NCBI GenBank assembly: GCA_025062295.1
Contig: JANXAJ010000001.1
Coordinates: 1 to 36,166, forward strand
Reading direction: 5' to 3'
Source: Bacteroidia bacterium
Lineage (GTDB): Bacteria; Bacteroidota; Bacteroidia; SpSt-205
DNA length: 36,166 bases
Shown here: positions 1 to 7,984 of the stretch, piece after piece
Layout of the letters: each line of letters begins with the position of its first letter
Position numbering within the stretch: position 1 is the first letter of the stretch
Notes under the pieces: model-generated
Databases searched by the model: none
Told to the model about the DNA's origin: nothing
Seen by the model: only the letters and a program-made list of their open reading frames with translations
Program-made: the position numbers and the translations under genes

Positions 1-75
1 ACTCTCCTCCTAATCTTCTCCAAACTTGCCTAACGCTACCGCCAGACTCTCACGCAAAAGCCCTAATCACTTCTC

Positions 76-873
76 CTACTCTATTAGCACTATCACTTTA
101 TAAAACTTCTCTCCTTGCATATGGATGATGTAGATCTTTTCTCCCTTGTCGCTCAGGTCTAAAGTGAAGGTGGGACCCTTGTACTCTCCTTCATGAACCA
201 CATAGCCTTTTATTGTATAGACACGCACTCCAATTCTTCCACCTTCAGGAACAGTTACCTGGATAATCCCGGAGGTAGGATTTGGTCTAACCTCCATTTC
301 CAGAGAGCCCGACTTTTGATCCCCCAGCAGCTCTTCAATCTTCTCAATGAAAGTATCGGGCTCTTCGTAGGTATCTCGCTTCTCCATCTTTTTGAGAGCC
401 TGCTGAGCTTCTTCGTAAGTTATGTAAGCTTCTCTCATCTGTTTCTCTGCCTCCTCTACAGTCTTTCTCAGCTCTTCGGAGTATTCAGGCTTCGCTTCAA
501 GAGAAAGAGGAGAAGCGGAGCAGTCTTCAGTCTCTACTCCCCAAGTTACGTAGTAATCTATTTTTACATCCTTTGGCTTATTTCTGTATATTGAGTGAAG
601 CTGATCCTGATCTTGTATGATTATTTTTCGTACTTTTTTCTCATCACTCCTAATAATCCAGCGATGTATGGCTACACGATAATCAGAAAAGCTCGGAAGT
701 GCAGCCATAAGGACCTTCCAGCAAAGCTTTTCCCCCCCGCTGCAGCAGTTCAAGACGCAGATTTCTTTGCCGGATTCTTTTTCCTGCACGGTAATGCGTA
801 GGGTAAGACGAGGCTGTGGCTGGGCGATCATCCATCCACCCAGAAAAAGCATCATTGCATTTAGGCGCCACAT
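76..873 (-). CDS. Secreted protein with T9SS type A C-terminal sorting domain
   Basis: About 265 aa. The chosen ATG at 873 is followed by a hydrophobic segment (MWRLNAMMLFLGGWMIAQ) that looks like a Sec signal peptide. The reading frame is open further upstream, but that part overlaps the tail of a decayed gene, and a promoter-like box (TATACTTG, 885-878) ends 4 nt before this ATG. The middle is Glu/Lys-rich and probably helical, around residues 125-185. The last ~70 residues have the T9SS sorting-domain pattern: a NPTSG turn, a VRVYTIKG-like strand, then a short basic C-terminal strand (FYKVIVLIE). In Bacteroidota this domain directs export across the outer membrane and is then cleaved. No enzymatic motif is visible and the mature function is unknown. 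The sorting domain is fairly clear; any further role is not. Confidence 0.75.
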   Translation of the reverse strand: MWRLNAMMLFLGGWMIAQPQPRLTLRITVQEKESGKEICVLNCCSGGEKLCWKVLMAALPSFSDYRVAIHRWIIRSDEKKVRKIIIQDQDQLHSIYRNKPKDVKIDYYVTWGVETEDCSASPLSLEAKPEYSEELRKTVEEAEKQMREAYITYEEAQQALKKMEKRDTYEEPDTFIEKIEELLGDQKSGSLEMEVRPNPTSGIIQVTVPEGGRIGVRVYTIKGYVVHEGEYKGPTFTLDLSDKGEKIYIIHMQGEKFYKVIVLIE

Positions 874-877
874 GGGA

Positions 878-885
878 CAAGTATA
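878..885 (-). promoter_or_regulatory. -7 promoter element (TATACTTG) of the T9SS protein gene
   Basis: Matches the Bacteroidota TAnnTTTG box at all but one fixed position. It ends 4 nt before the ATG at 873, so transcription should begin at or next to the start codon. It lies just beyond the tail of the photolyase relic. Confidence 0.5.
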
Positions 886-895
886 TAATTTTTGC

Positions 896-1625
896 CTGAG
901 AGAGACGGAGGCGAGGATTCTGCGGTATATGGGTCTCATGTCGCCGTATCCATGACCAGAAGAGCCTATCCCCATAGCCTACCCATGCGCCTGCAGGATA
1001 ATGACTCGTAGAGCGCAAATACCAGCTTCCACAGAAGTATGTTTTTTATGAAAGCTGAGCCGCGCTAGATCCCATATACACTTGGCACCCTCACCCAATC
1101 ATATGCATCCACATAACTCTGCATAAAGAAGCGATACGCCCTATTGGGATGAACCTCATCCAGAAAAGAGGAAAACTTATAGCACCATCAGCTGTTCAAT
1201 GTGATGGGTATAGCCCGTAGCGATAAAGCCGATTGAGCGTGATATCATTTCGCTGGCAGATCTGACTCAATGGTGCCATATACTACGGTATGCGAACCAA
1301 AAAACGCCCCCACATCACCTGCGCCTGGGGGTATTGCCGAGGCTGAAATTTGGAATCGCAGTAGATTTCCGCTCTTTGTGGTAAGAAAGGCAGGTGTGGG
1401 GTGAAAAACAAGAATGTTTCCTACAGCGTTTTCTCCTCATTGAGGCCCTCTCAATAGCTAATCTACTGGCTCTATCACGTGACAGAACGATAAGCTTTCT
1501 CGAGAATCGCTTCCGAAGCTGCTGGCGAGCAAGGAGGGCCTATCGGATGAGAGTCTCACAGGGGCAATATTCTGTTTTCTATTCCGAAAACGCCACATCT
1601 TCCGCCAGCATCTAATAGGCTCTTC
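896..1625 (-). pseudogene. Relic of a COG3046-type photolyase-related gene
   Basis: No intact gene lies here, but conserved blocks of the cryptochrome/photolyase-related family (COG3046) appear in family order on the minus strand, in different frames. Near 1620-1570 is AGGRCGVFGIENRILP, comparable to the family's GGKWSFDAENRK block. At 1215-1180 is GYTHHIEQLMVL (family: AYAHHIQRLMV), followed directly by a stop. At 1163-1065 is a block containing DAYDWVRVPSVYGI (family: DAYDWV-x-PN-x-GM), ended by a stop. At about 1048-899 is a block with YLRSTSHYP, LFWSWIRRH and QNPRL (family: the Y-x-KMS-x-Y-P and LFW...H...NPR region). Several frameshifts and stops separate the blocks. The first and second are only ~350 nt apart, where roughly 650 nt would be expected, so an internal deletion is likely, and the N-terminal part is missing. 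Family assignment is from memory of the motifs. Confidence 0.8.
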
Positions 1626-1634
1626 CATATTAGC

Positions 1635-2648
1635 TTAACTTTGACTGCGCAGGATTTCCACCCACTCCAAAAGCTCCCTCTCATAAAAATGCCAGTATAA
1701 CTCTGAAGCCCCAGAACTACCCCTATATCTTCTCCAGAAAGCATCCCACACTCTACTCCTACTCTCTGGATATAAAAGCGGAATGCCTAAGGCTGCTGCC
1801 TCATAGAACTTGCTGGGGATTTTATCTCGGAGATGGGGCAGAGGATGGTAAAGCCCATACATGAGCTTTGCATGTCTTTGAAGATTCTGAATGAGAGGGT
1901 AGGGTACGAATAGGCTCCATATCCAAAGCCATGCCTTGTGGTGCTGAAGGTAGCCTCTCAGTAACTGGTAAAACGCTTGAGACTTCAGACTTCCAGCTAT
2001 TACTAAGGGATGAGTGGGTTTCTCAAGAGCGGCTTTAATGGCTTCAAGGACGCCCCAGCTTTCTGTAAGGTTGCCTGTGTAGAGAAAATAACCTTGAGCT
2101 AAAGCAGGTAGAAGAGGGGGGGCTTCCTCTACCTTGACGAAAGCATTCGGCAGGATTCGGCTTCTCGAGAGCGGGACAAGCGAGGCATAGGTGTATTCAG
2201 CTAAAGTGTAGCCCTTTGGGAGGGATTTTAGCCTCTTCCCTATTTTCCACAAAGCTATGCGAACAGAGGATTGGATTCTTGTATAGGCTGGATCTTCTAA
2301 AAAGTTTTTCTGATAATCTTCCCATATGTCCCAAATCAAGGGGCGCCGAAGAAGACCCCAAGGTAGATCGGAAGGATTACAAATCAGATGCTCACCATAG
2401 CAGCGATGCAGAAAGGAAGTAAAGGGAGAGGTCAAATATCGAATCGTCAAATTGGGTGGAGGAGAGGGTGGCTGGGTAAGTGCTTCAAGCACAGAAGAGT
2501 CAATCTCTTGGGCTAATGGCCCCTCAATTTGAAGGGGAGAAAAAGGCCTTCCCCATACTTGTAGGGAGAAGCGCTGAGAGAGAGAGAGAGCCAAGCGATA
2601 ATACCCTCGGGGATGAAAGACTGAGTCCTTTGTGAGCCATAAGTGCAT
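1635..2648 (-). CDS. Putative glycosyltransferase, GT-B fold (GT4-like)
   Basis: 337 aa with no signal peptide or membrane segment. The C-terminal half resembles the nucleotide-sugar-binding domain of GT-B enzymes: a strand-turn YFLYTGNLTESWG followed by a helix near residues 187-210, a VIAGSL strand near 217-222, and KFYEAAALGIPLLYPE near 280-295, which matches the K-x-YEAxAxGxP loop of family GT4. The N-terminal acceptor domain is divergent, so the substrate cannot be named. The ATG at 2648 sits 4 nt after a TAGCTTTA box and is divergent from the macro-domain gene. The gene stands alone on its strand, with only the photolyase relic downstream. Confidence 0.65.
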   Translation of the reverse strand: MHLWLTKDSVFHPRGYYRLALSLSQRFSLQVWGRPFSPLQIEGPLAQEIDSSVLEALTQPPSPPPNLTIRYLTSPFTSFLHRCYGEHLICNPSDLPWGLLRRPLIWDIWEDYQKNFLEDPAYTRIQSSVRIALWKIGKRLKSLPKGYTLAEYTYASLVPLSRSRILPNAFVKVEEAPPLLPALAQGYFLYTGNLTESWGVLEAIKAALEKPTHPLVIAGSLKSQAFYQLLRGYLQHHKAWLWIWSLFVPYPLIQNLQRHAKLMYGLYHPLPHLRDKIPSKFYEAAALGIPLLYPESRSRVWDAFWRRYRGSSGASELYWHFYERELLEWVEILRSQS

Positions 2649-2652
2649 TCCC

Positions 2653-2660
2653 TAAAGCTA
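2653..2660 (-). promoter_or_regulatory. -7 promoter element (TAGCTTTA) of the glycosyltransferase gene
   Basis: One mismatch to TAnnTTTG and 4 nt from the ATG at 2648. It is the left arm of an inverted repeat with the divergent promoter at 2663-2670; only 2 bp separate the boxes. Confidence 0.5.
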
Positions 2661-2662
2661 TG

Positions 2663-2670
2663 TAGCTTTG
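2663..2670 (+). promoter_or_regulatory. -7 promoter element (TAGCTTTG) of the macro-domain operon
   Basis: Exact TAnnTTTG match ending 4 nt before the ATG at 2675. It predicts a transcript starting at or one base before the start codon. Confidence 0.6.
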
Positions 2671-2674
2671 ACCT

Positions 2675-3193
2675 ATGGGTAATGTTGAAGTGCGGAGAGG
2701 AGATATTACTCAAATAGTGGCTGAGGCGATTGTAAATGCTGCAAATGAGATGCTTCTACCGGGGGGTGGAGTCTCTGGAGCTATTCATCGAGCAGCAGGT
2801 CCTGAGTTAGCCGAAGCTTGCAAGCTGCTGGCTCCCTGTCCTACAGGTGAGGCCCGAATAACTCCTGCTTTTCGCCTGTCATCCGCTCAATACATTATTC
2901 ACGCTGTGGGTCCTCGGTGGCAAGGCGGACGCGCTAATGAAGCCCAACTGCTTGAAAAGGCATACCGCAGCGCGCTCGCCTTAGCTCGTACTCATGGATT
3001 GCGAACAGTGGCTTTCCCCTCCCTCAGCACAGGTATCTACGGCTACCCTTTAGAAGAAGCCGCACCGATTGCCCTGCGCATCCTCTTAGAGGAGGCCTCC
3101 AGTTTTGACTTACTCCTGCTCGTAGCATTTGACGAGAAGACGTACCTCACTTACTCTAAAGTCTTACAAGAGATGGGGACTGCCAGCAGATGA
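2675..3193 (+). CDS. Macro-domain protein (ADP-ribose/O-acetyl-ADP-ribose binding, YmdB-like)
   Basis: 172 aa, a single macro domain. Ligand-binding motifs are clear: GDI at residues 9-11, NAAN at 21-24, GGGVSGAIHRAAG at 30-42, and the phosphate loop FPSLSTGIYGYP near 110-121. Family members bind ADP-ribose, and some hydrolyse O-acetyl-ADP-ribose or remove ADP-ribose from proteins or nucleic acids. The residue that is Asp in YmdB/MacroD (GGVDG) is Ser34 here, so catalysis by the usual mechanism is uncertain while binding should be intact. It is first in an operon and its TGA overlaps the tadA ATG by 4 nt. Predicted cytoplasmic. Confidence 0.9.
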   Translation: MGNVEVRRGDITQIVAEAIVNAANEMLLPGGGVSGAIHRAAGPELAEACKLLAPCPTGEARITPAFRLSSAQYIIHAVGPRWQGGRANEAQLLEKAYRSALALARTHGLRTVAFPSLSTGIYGYPLEEAAPIALRILLEEASSFDLLLLVAFDEKTYLTYSKVLQEMGTASR

Positions 3194-3624
3194 AAGAACA
3201 TGAGTACTTCATGCGATTAGCTCTGGCAGAGGCAGAGGCAGCTTATCGGGAGGGGGAGGTGCCAGTAGGAGCAGTATTAGTGATAAAGAAAGAAGTGATA
3301 GCACGAGATCACAATCGCACGGAGCAGCTTATGGACCCTACGGCTCATGCAGAAATGTTGTGCCTTACCGCTGCTGTGACTCATCTCCGTAGTAAATACC
3401 TTCGGCAGGCTACTCTTTATGTAACCTTAGAGCCTTGCGCTATGTGTGCTGGCGCTTTGGGCTGGAGTCAAATCGGACAAATTGTATTTGCCGTAAGGGA
3501 TCCTGAGCGTGGCTTCACTCGGTATGCCCCCTCCCTTCTCCATCCAAAGACACGCTGGTGCGAAGGACCTTGTGCTTCCGAGTCCCAGACGCTCCTTCAG
3601 CGGTTTTTCCGAGAGATACGATAG
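3190..3624 (+). CDS. tadA: tRNA-specific adenosine deaminase
   Basis: 144 aa, the usual size for TadA. It deaminates A34 to inosine in the wobble position of tRNA-Arg(ACG). The zinc site is complete: H53-A-E55 supplies one ligand and the catalytic Glu, and PCAMC supplies Cys83 and Cys86. The N-terminal segment GEVPVGAVLV is typical. The ATG overlaps the stop of the macro-domain gene (ATGA), which implies translational coupling. Guanine deaminases and other CDA-fold deaminases share the zinc motif, but the length and the N-terminal pattern favour TadA. Confidence 0.93.
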   Translation: MKEHEYFMRLALAEAEAAYREGEVPVGAVLVIKKEVIARDHNRTEQLMDPTAHAEMLCLTAAVTHLRSKYLRQATLYVTLEPCAMCAGALGWSQIGQIVFAVRDPERGFTRYAPSLLHPKTRWCEGPCASESQTLLQRFFREIR

Positions 3625-3635
3625 AGAAAAAAACT

Positions 3636-3643
3636 TACTTTTG
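3636..3643 (+). promoter_or_regulatory. -7 promoter element (TACTTTTG) before the T9SS protein gene
   Basis: Exact TAnnTTTG match, 5 nt from the ATG at 3649, in the 24-nt gap after tadA. It suggests the T9SS/DUF2905 pair has its own promoter. Confidence 0.55.
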
Positions 3644-3648
3644 TTTAT

Positions 3649-4713
3649 ATGTCGCTCAAGTCATTTCTTCCTTCTCTCTTGCTGGGACTCACCCTTCAGG
3701 CCCAGATCCAAATCACGGCGGGCGATCTCCCTTCGGCGGGAGAACTCTTTACCGTGAGCCAGAGTCGTCCCCAGCCTAATTTGAACTTTCTCTCTACAGG
3801 GGCTAACTATACATGGGACTTTAGCCAATTACCCGCCGATACCCAAATCGCAGTAGAATGGAAAAGTCCTCTCCAAGTGCCTCAATACATGATTTCTTGC
3901 GGAAATGCAAACTTTCAGGCTCTTTTTCTCAAAGTGGCGGATTCACTGCCTACTCCCACTGTTAGTGTGAGAGACCTATATGTTTTTTTGAGAAAATCCC
4001 CTCAGCAAATGACAGTTCATGGGATAGGGCTCACGGCAAATGGGGTTCCAATTACTGAATGTTATCGCGATCCTGATGAGATTTATGTCTTGCCCCTTTC
4101 TTATCTCCGAGAGGATAGCACCACTTTTTGGCTTCGCCTGCAGATTCCTTTGCCAGCAGGGGGTGCTGTTACTTTTGCTCAAAGAGGCTACCGCCTTCAT
4201 AAAGCAGACGGATATGGGCAGCTTAGGACGCCCTATGGCACATTCTCAGTACTGCGCCTGTATCGTGAGAATTATCAGCGAGACACAGTCTATTTGAATG
4301 GGATTCCCGTTCAGTCCAGAGATAGTTCATATTTAGAATTAGAATGGCTTGGACAGGGTGCAGGTATTCCTCTTCTGCGCGTCACAGGCTCATTTTCTCG
4401 TTTAGGAGGTACATTTACCTTCATCCCTACGCTCATTCAATTCAAGGATGAACCTCGGAGTTCTTCCCTCCTAATCGGTGGAAGCAAGCCCTCTATTACG
4501 CCAAACCCCTGCAGAGGGGTGCTTTATATCTCAGCCCCAGGCCAGCGCTATGTTTTATACAATCTGATTGGAAATGTCGTAGCGGAGGGCGAAGTTCCTG
4601 TTGATGGAGTTTTGCGCTTGGCTTCCGATTTACCAGAGGGAATCTACTTTATTCGCTTGTGGTATGAAGGGAAGGAATACTGGCATCGTTTTGCTTTAGT
4701 GCGAGAGGGATGA
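3649..4713 (+). CDS. Secreted protein with T9SS type A sorting domain
   Basis: 354 aa. Residues 1-19 form a Sec signal peptide (MSLKSFLPSLLLGLTLQAQ). The body is beta-rich with many short Thr/Ser/aromatic strands and begins with an ITAGDLPSAG motif often seen at the start of such Bacteroidota surface proteins. A T9SS C-terminal domain covers roughly residues 283-354: TPNPCRG, a YVLYNLIGNVV strand, LPEGIYFIRL, and a final basic strand. The protein should be exported to the periplasm by Sec and then across the outer membrane by the T9SS. No catalytic motif is recognised. The stop overlaps the next ATG (ATGA), linking it to a small membrane protein gene. Confidence 0.82.
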   Translation: MSLKSFLPSLLLGLTLQAQIQITAGDLPSAGELFTVSQSRPQPNLNFLSTGANYTWDFSQLPADTQIAVEWKSPLQVPQYMISCGNANFQALFLKVADSLPTPTVSVRDLYVFLRKSPQQMTVHGIGLTANGVPITECYRDPDEIYVLPLSYLREDSTTFWLRLQIPLPAGGAVTFAQRGYRLHKADGYGQLRTPYGTFSVLRLYRENYQRDTVYLNGIPVQSRDSSYLELEWLGQGAGIPLLRVTGSFSRLGGTFTFIPTLIQFKDEPRSSSLLIGGSKPSITPNPCRGVLYISAPGQRYVLYNLIGNVVAEGEVPVDGVLRLASDLPEGIYFIRLWYEGKEYWHRFALVREG

Positions 4714-4934
4714 CGGCTATAGGCAAGCTCTTGATTGGCGCAGGATTTTTTTTGCTCCTAATCGGGGCTCTTCTGTGGATAGTAGGAGAAACGGGGTGGA
4801 GCTTTCCTCGTCTTCCTGGCGACATAGTGGTCGAGCGTGGGAATATGAAAATTTTTATTCCGCTTGGTACGAGTCTTTTACTGAGCCTATTCCTAACTCT
4901 CGCCTTTTACCTTATCCATCGGCTCAGGTCGTAA
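4710..4934 (+). CDS. Small inner-membrane protein, DUF2905 family
   Basis: 74 aa with two hydrophobic helices (about residues 5-26 and 48-68) separated by a conserved polar loop, FPRLPGDIVVERGNMKIFIP. This PGDI-x-V...G-x-x-x-x-F-PL pattern is the signature of DUF2905, a widespread family of unknown function. The start codon overlaps the preceding stop by 4 nt. Confidence 0.85.
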   Translation: MTAIGKLLIGAGFFLLLIGALLWIVGETGWSFPRLPGDIVVERGNMKIFIPLGTSLLLSLFLTLAFYLIHRLRS

Positions 4935-5199
4935 TCAAGGACTGTGCTTTAATTTTTTGGAGTAGCGAGTGGCATTGAACTTCTGTGGGGTCTACCTTGC
5001 AGGTTCATCCCCCCCTAAACCTATTATCCTGTGTCGAACCAGAATGTTTACTCCAGCATCAAGCGAAAGAGCTTTTTTCAGCTTACTTTAGACAGGTTTG
5101 CTTTTAAGGTTCTTAACCCCATCAAGCATAAAAAAGAAATTTTGGCACTTTCCAATCGGAAGCCCGCTTTTTCTTACGCTTGTTGTGGATGACTTCGGT
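4935..5199. other. 265-bp gap between convergent genes; no gene seen
   Basis: No convincing gene and no hairpin with a T-tract that I trust. On the minus strand a protein-like stretch (GLPIGKCQNFFFMLDGVKNL and flanks, about 5192-5092) is open but short and has no start, so I do not call it. A run of seven C sits near 5010. Confidence 0.5.
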
Positions 5200-6606
5200 T
5201 CAGGTAAGTTCGTTCCATCTCTCTTGAAGGCTTGCTTTGAGTTGATTAGCTCTACTCTCATCTATGAGATGAAGCTGCCAACGACCTTCCACGATGTCTG
5301 CTGGTGTATAAGCCCAACCTAATCGCCGCCAAAACCGCACTTCTCCCTCTGTAAATGGTTCTTGAGGAAGAATGGGAGAGGGGTAGGCGCGCTTGAGAGC
5401 TTCTAATGCTGAAAGATCGGGTACGATCTGTTCTACAGACGCTCCTTCAGGAAGAGAGGTATGTATCACTTTCTCATAGAGAGATTTCATAACATCTTCA
5501 CCCATTTTTCGGAAAGTTGTCCATTTCCCCCCTAAAATATGAATGCAGCGCTGATTTGACCATACCTCTATGACATGAGTGCGGGCTAGGCGAGCGGTAG
5601 GGCTCTTTTCATTTGCTGCTACTAGGGGTCGAAACCCAGCAAAGCGAGCTTTGATCTTAAATTCGCCTTCAAAGTATCGGTTCAAGTGCGCTAAGAGGTA
5701 GCTCTCTTCCTCTGAGGGGACAGCTGGATTCCACTCAGGTACTTGGGCTTCTACGTCGGTTGTACCCAAAAGCCAGTACCCTTCTTTCCAAGGGAGGACA
5801 AAGATTATGCGTCCATCAGTAGTACGAGGGATTAGAAAACCACTAAAGAGGGGTGTCGGTCCCTCCAGAACTAAATGACTGCCTCGGCTTATCCGCAGTC
5901 GTGGAGTGATCGTGGGAACTAAAGCACGGCGCAAAAAATCACTCCATGGGCCTGTAGCGTTGATGAGAAAATCTCCTTCTTCTGTGTATCTTTCTCCATC
6001 AGCCGTCTCTATCTCTACTTTGATGGAATTTTTTCTTGGGTGAGCTTGCGTTACTCTATGATAGGGGCGAATCTCTACGTTAAATCGCTGGCGTAAAAAG
6101 AGGGCTAAATGAACTGCATATAGGCGGTCCTCAAACTGTCCATCCCAATAGAGCCACCCACCTTTGAAACCCTCTTTCATGGTGGGAAACTGCTTGTAGA
6201 GCGCGTTTTGATCAAGCCAACGAGGAGCCTCAAGACGATAAGGAAAACTAAGCCAATCATATAACTTCAAGCCAAAGCCATAGTATCCTCGCTCCCAGAG
6301 ATTAGAAGTAGGAATGACAATTGGGAGGGGACGACAGAGCTGGGGATGGCTATTTATCATCCAGTATCTTTCTTGAAGGGCTTCTTGAACAAGTTGCCAA
6401 TCTGTTCTACTTAGTCTCTTAAGGGCTGACTCTAAGTACCGAATACCACCGTGAATGAGCTTTGTTGAGGTGGTAGAAGTGCCTCCACCAATATCTCTGG
6501 CTTCCAAAATGAGTACTTGCCATCCCCGGCGAGCTGCTGCCAGGGCGGTTCCAAGTCCACTACTTCCGCTGCCGACGATAATCAACTTCCCGAGCGAGCT
6601 TCCCAT
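5200..6606 (-). CDS. glpD: Glycerol-3-phosphate dehydrogenase (FAD-dependent, GlpD type)
   Basis: 468 aa from the ATG at 6606. It oxidises sn-glycerol 3-phosphate to dihydroxyacetone phosphate at the inner membrane, passing electrons through FAD to quinone. The N-terminus has the dinucleotide fold IIVGSGSSGLGTALAAARRG, with GGGTS-x-x-STKLIHGGIRYLE shortly after, the GlpD/DAO-family signature. Later blocks typical of GlpD include NATGPWSD and LGTTD. The C-terminal helical domain is present. A longer open frame to 6672 adds residues that do not resemble the family. The start lies 47 nt inside the preceding membrane-protein gene, making this the last gene of a tightly overlapping operon. Confidence 0.92.
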   Translation of the reverse strand: MGSSLGKLIIVGSGSSGLGTALAAARRGWQVLILEARDIGGGTSTTSTKLIHGGIRYLESALKRLSRTDWQLVQEALQERYWMINSHPQLCRPLPIVIPTSNLWERGYYGFGLKLYDWLSFPYRLEAPRWLDQNALYKQFPTMKEGFKGGWLYWDGQFEDRLYAVHLALFLRQRFNVEIRPYHRVTQAHPRKNSIKVEIETADGERYTEEGDFLINATGPWSDFLRRALVPTITPRLRISRGSHLVLEGPTPLFSGFLIPRTTDGRIIFVLPWKEGYWLLGTTDVEAQVPEWNPAVPSEEESYLLAHLNRYFEGEFKIKARFAGFRPLVAANEKSPTARLARTHVIEVWSNQRCIHILGGKWTTFRKMGEDVMKSLYEKVIHTSLPEGASVEQIVPDLSALEALKRAYPSPILPQEPFTEGEVRFWRRLGWAYTPADIVEGRWQLHLIDESRANQLKASLQERWNELT

Positions 6607-7984
6607 AAGTGGCGAATATGACCGTGTAGAAGAAGAAAAGACCAGGCACTCTGTACCTAACGAGATTACCAAAATTGCCCGAGGTGAGGCCCATCATGTA
6701 TATAAAAAATACGGAGAAAATCATGAAAACTATGCTCCAAGGATTCTCTAAAATACCTCTCAGGACGCGCCACACACCATACTTTAGAAGCCCATATAGT
6801 AAGAAAAGGCTAAAAGCTGTGATTTCTAGCGAGGTAAGGAGGATAATAGGCTTTCTTGCTTCCCATAGGAAGGGTCTAAAGAGACCCGTATAAAATGCAA
6901 TGGGAAACTTACTCAGCATGCCGGGAATAGTTGGTTCAAATTCTCCTATATCATAAACACTGCCACCCATGGTAATATGGTAATAGGATTCATGCCGAGT
7001 AAGGTCTACGTAAGACAGATAAGCCTGAGTCGCCACATTTTGGAAGCTGTATTTCCCTGTTGATTCGGCAGCGACTTGAAGTAGGTACCATGAACCAAAT
7101 AGAACGGCTGTAGCGAAAAAAGGATAGATAAGGTAATTAAGAGCATGAGTTGTAGCCTTTAGATTGAAATTAGTTACTATTATCAATCCGAGGACAGGTA
7201 TCAGGCTGATAACAATGTAAGGCTTTACCGCATAGGCAAAGTAAAGCGCAGGAATAGATAATATCATACTATGTAGTCTTTTCTTATAAAGAAATATAGA
7301 ATTAATCGCATAAATTGATAGAGATAGAGAAATACCCTCCTTAAACGGGAGAGAAGTCCAAGAAAGAACCGAAGGCATGAATAGAATAGGGAACATAGTA
7401 TATTCCCAGGAATGTGGATATATCTTCTTTATTCCCATGAAAAAATAAAAGTAAGATAGGTAGGATAGGGTTGAGAATAGAATTATTGTTGCGTTTATGG
7501 AGCCAGCTGCTAGTAAATTGAGGGGAAAGATTACAAGAGGAACGGTCTGTGAAATATTGTCGTGAAGAAGTGAGAGAAATATATTGTTATTGACCCAGAA
7601 CCAATAAAAATCGGGGAATCTATCAAAATATTCAGTGTAACTGCGGCTCGCTATAGAATAAAGCATATAGTGGATTGTTTGAAGGGGTCTGTAAAAGAAT
7701 GATTTCACGAGTGATTGAGCATCAATCATGTAATTAATTATGTCGCCATAACCATAATAAAAGAAGTAGAGGTAATAGACGAAGAAAGCTCCTCCGATAC
7801 GAGCTATCCATCCATAAAAAGCGATTTTCTGAATGTATGGAGAAAATTCCGGCTTTTGTCTTAGAGGCTTGATAAATAGAAGATAGCATACTACCAGTGA
7901 GACAAAGCCTACTAAAAGATCTACGATAGGGTTCAGAAGAGGCTTCCGTGGGGGTAGATAAAATAGGATATTATAGTATTCCAT
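6560..7984 (-). CDS. AT-rich polytopic membrane protein, function unknown
   Basis: 474 aa with roughly 10 hydrophobic segments spread along its length, rich in Tyr, Phe and Ile. I see no catalytic motif. The overall look (many helices, a TGLFRPFLWE loop near residue 365, and TSGNFGNLVRYRVP before the last helix) recalls membrane proteins found among Bacteroidota polysaccharide and O-antigen genes, but I cannot place it in a named family. Base composition differs sharply from its neighbours: 7261-7320 has 12 G/C in 60, while 8641-8700 in hemW has 35 in 60. Its start overlaps the hemW stop by 1 nt (TGATG), and its end overlaps glpD by 47 nt. Confidence 0.75.
   Translation of the reverse strand: MEYYNILFYLPPRKPLLNPIVDLLVGFVSLVVCYLLFIKPLRQKPEFSPYIQKIAFYGWIARIGGAFFVYYLYFFYYGYGDIINYMIDAQSLVKSFFYRPLQTIHYMLYSIASRSYTEYFDRFPDFYWFWVNNNIFLSLLHDNISQTVPLVIFPLNLLAAGSINATIILFSTLSYLSYFYFFMGIKKIYPHSWEYTMFPILFMPSVLSWTSLPFKEGISLSLSIYAINSIFLYKKRLHSMILSIPALYFAYAVKPYIVISLIPVLGLIIVTNFNLKATTHALNYLIYPFFATAVLFGSWYLLQVAAESTGKYSFQNVATQAYLSYVDLTRHESYYHITMGGSVYDIGEFEPTIPGMLSKFPIAFYTGLFRPFLWEARKPIILLTSLEITAFSLFLLYGLLKYGVWRVLRGILENPWSIVFMIFSVFFIYMMGLTSGNFGNLVRYRVPGLFFFYTVIFATYGKLAREVDYRRQRK

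Noticed and set aside
193-594. 133-codon plus-strand frame rich in Leu/Ser/Phe
   Set aside because: Exactly antisense to the T9SS protein gene; the protein is low-complexity and typical of a shadow frame.
1394-1615. 73-codon plus-strand frame in the long gap
   Set aside because: It is antisense to the photolyase relic, has no promoter box or recognisable pattern, and is explained as a shadow.
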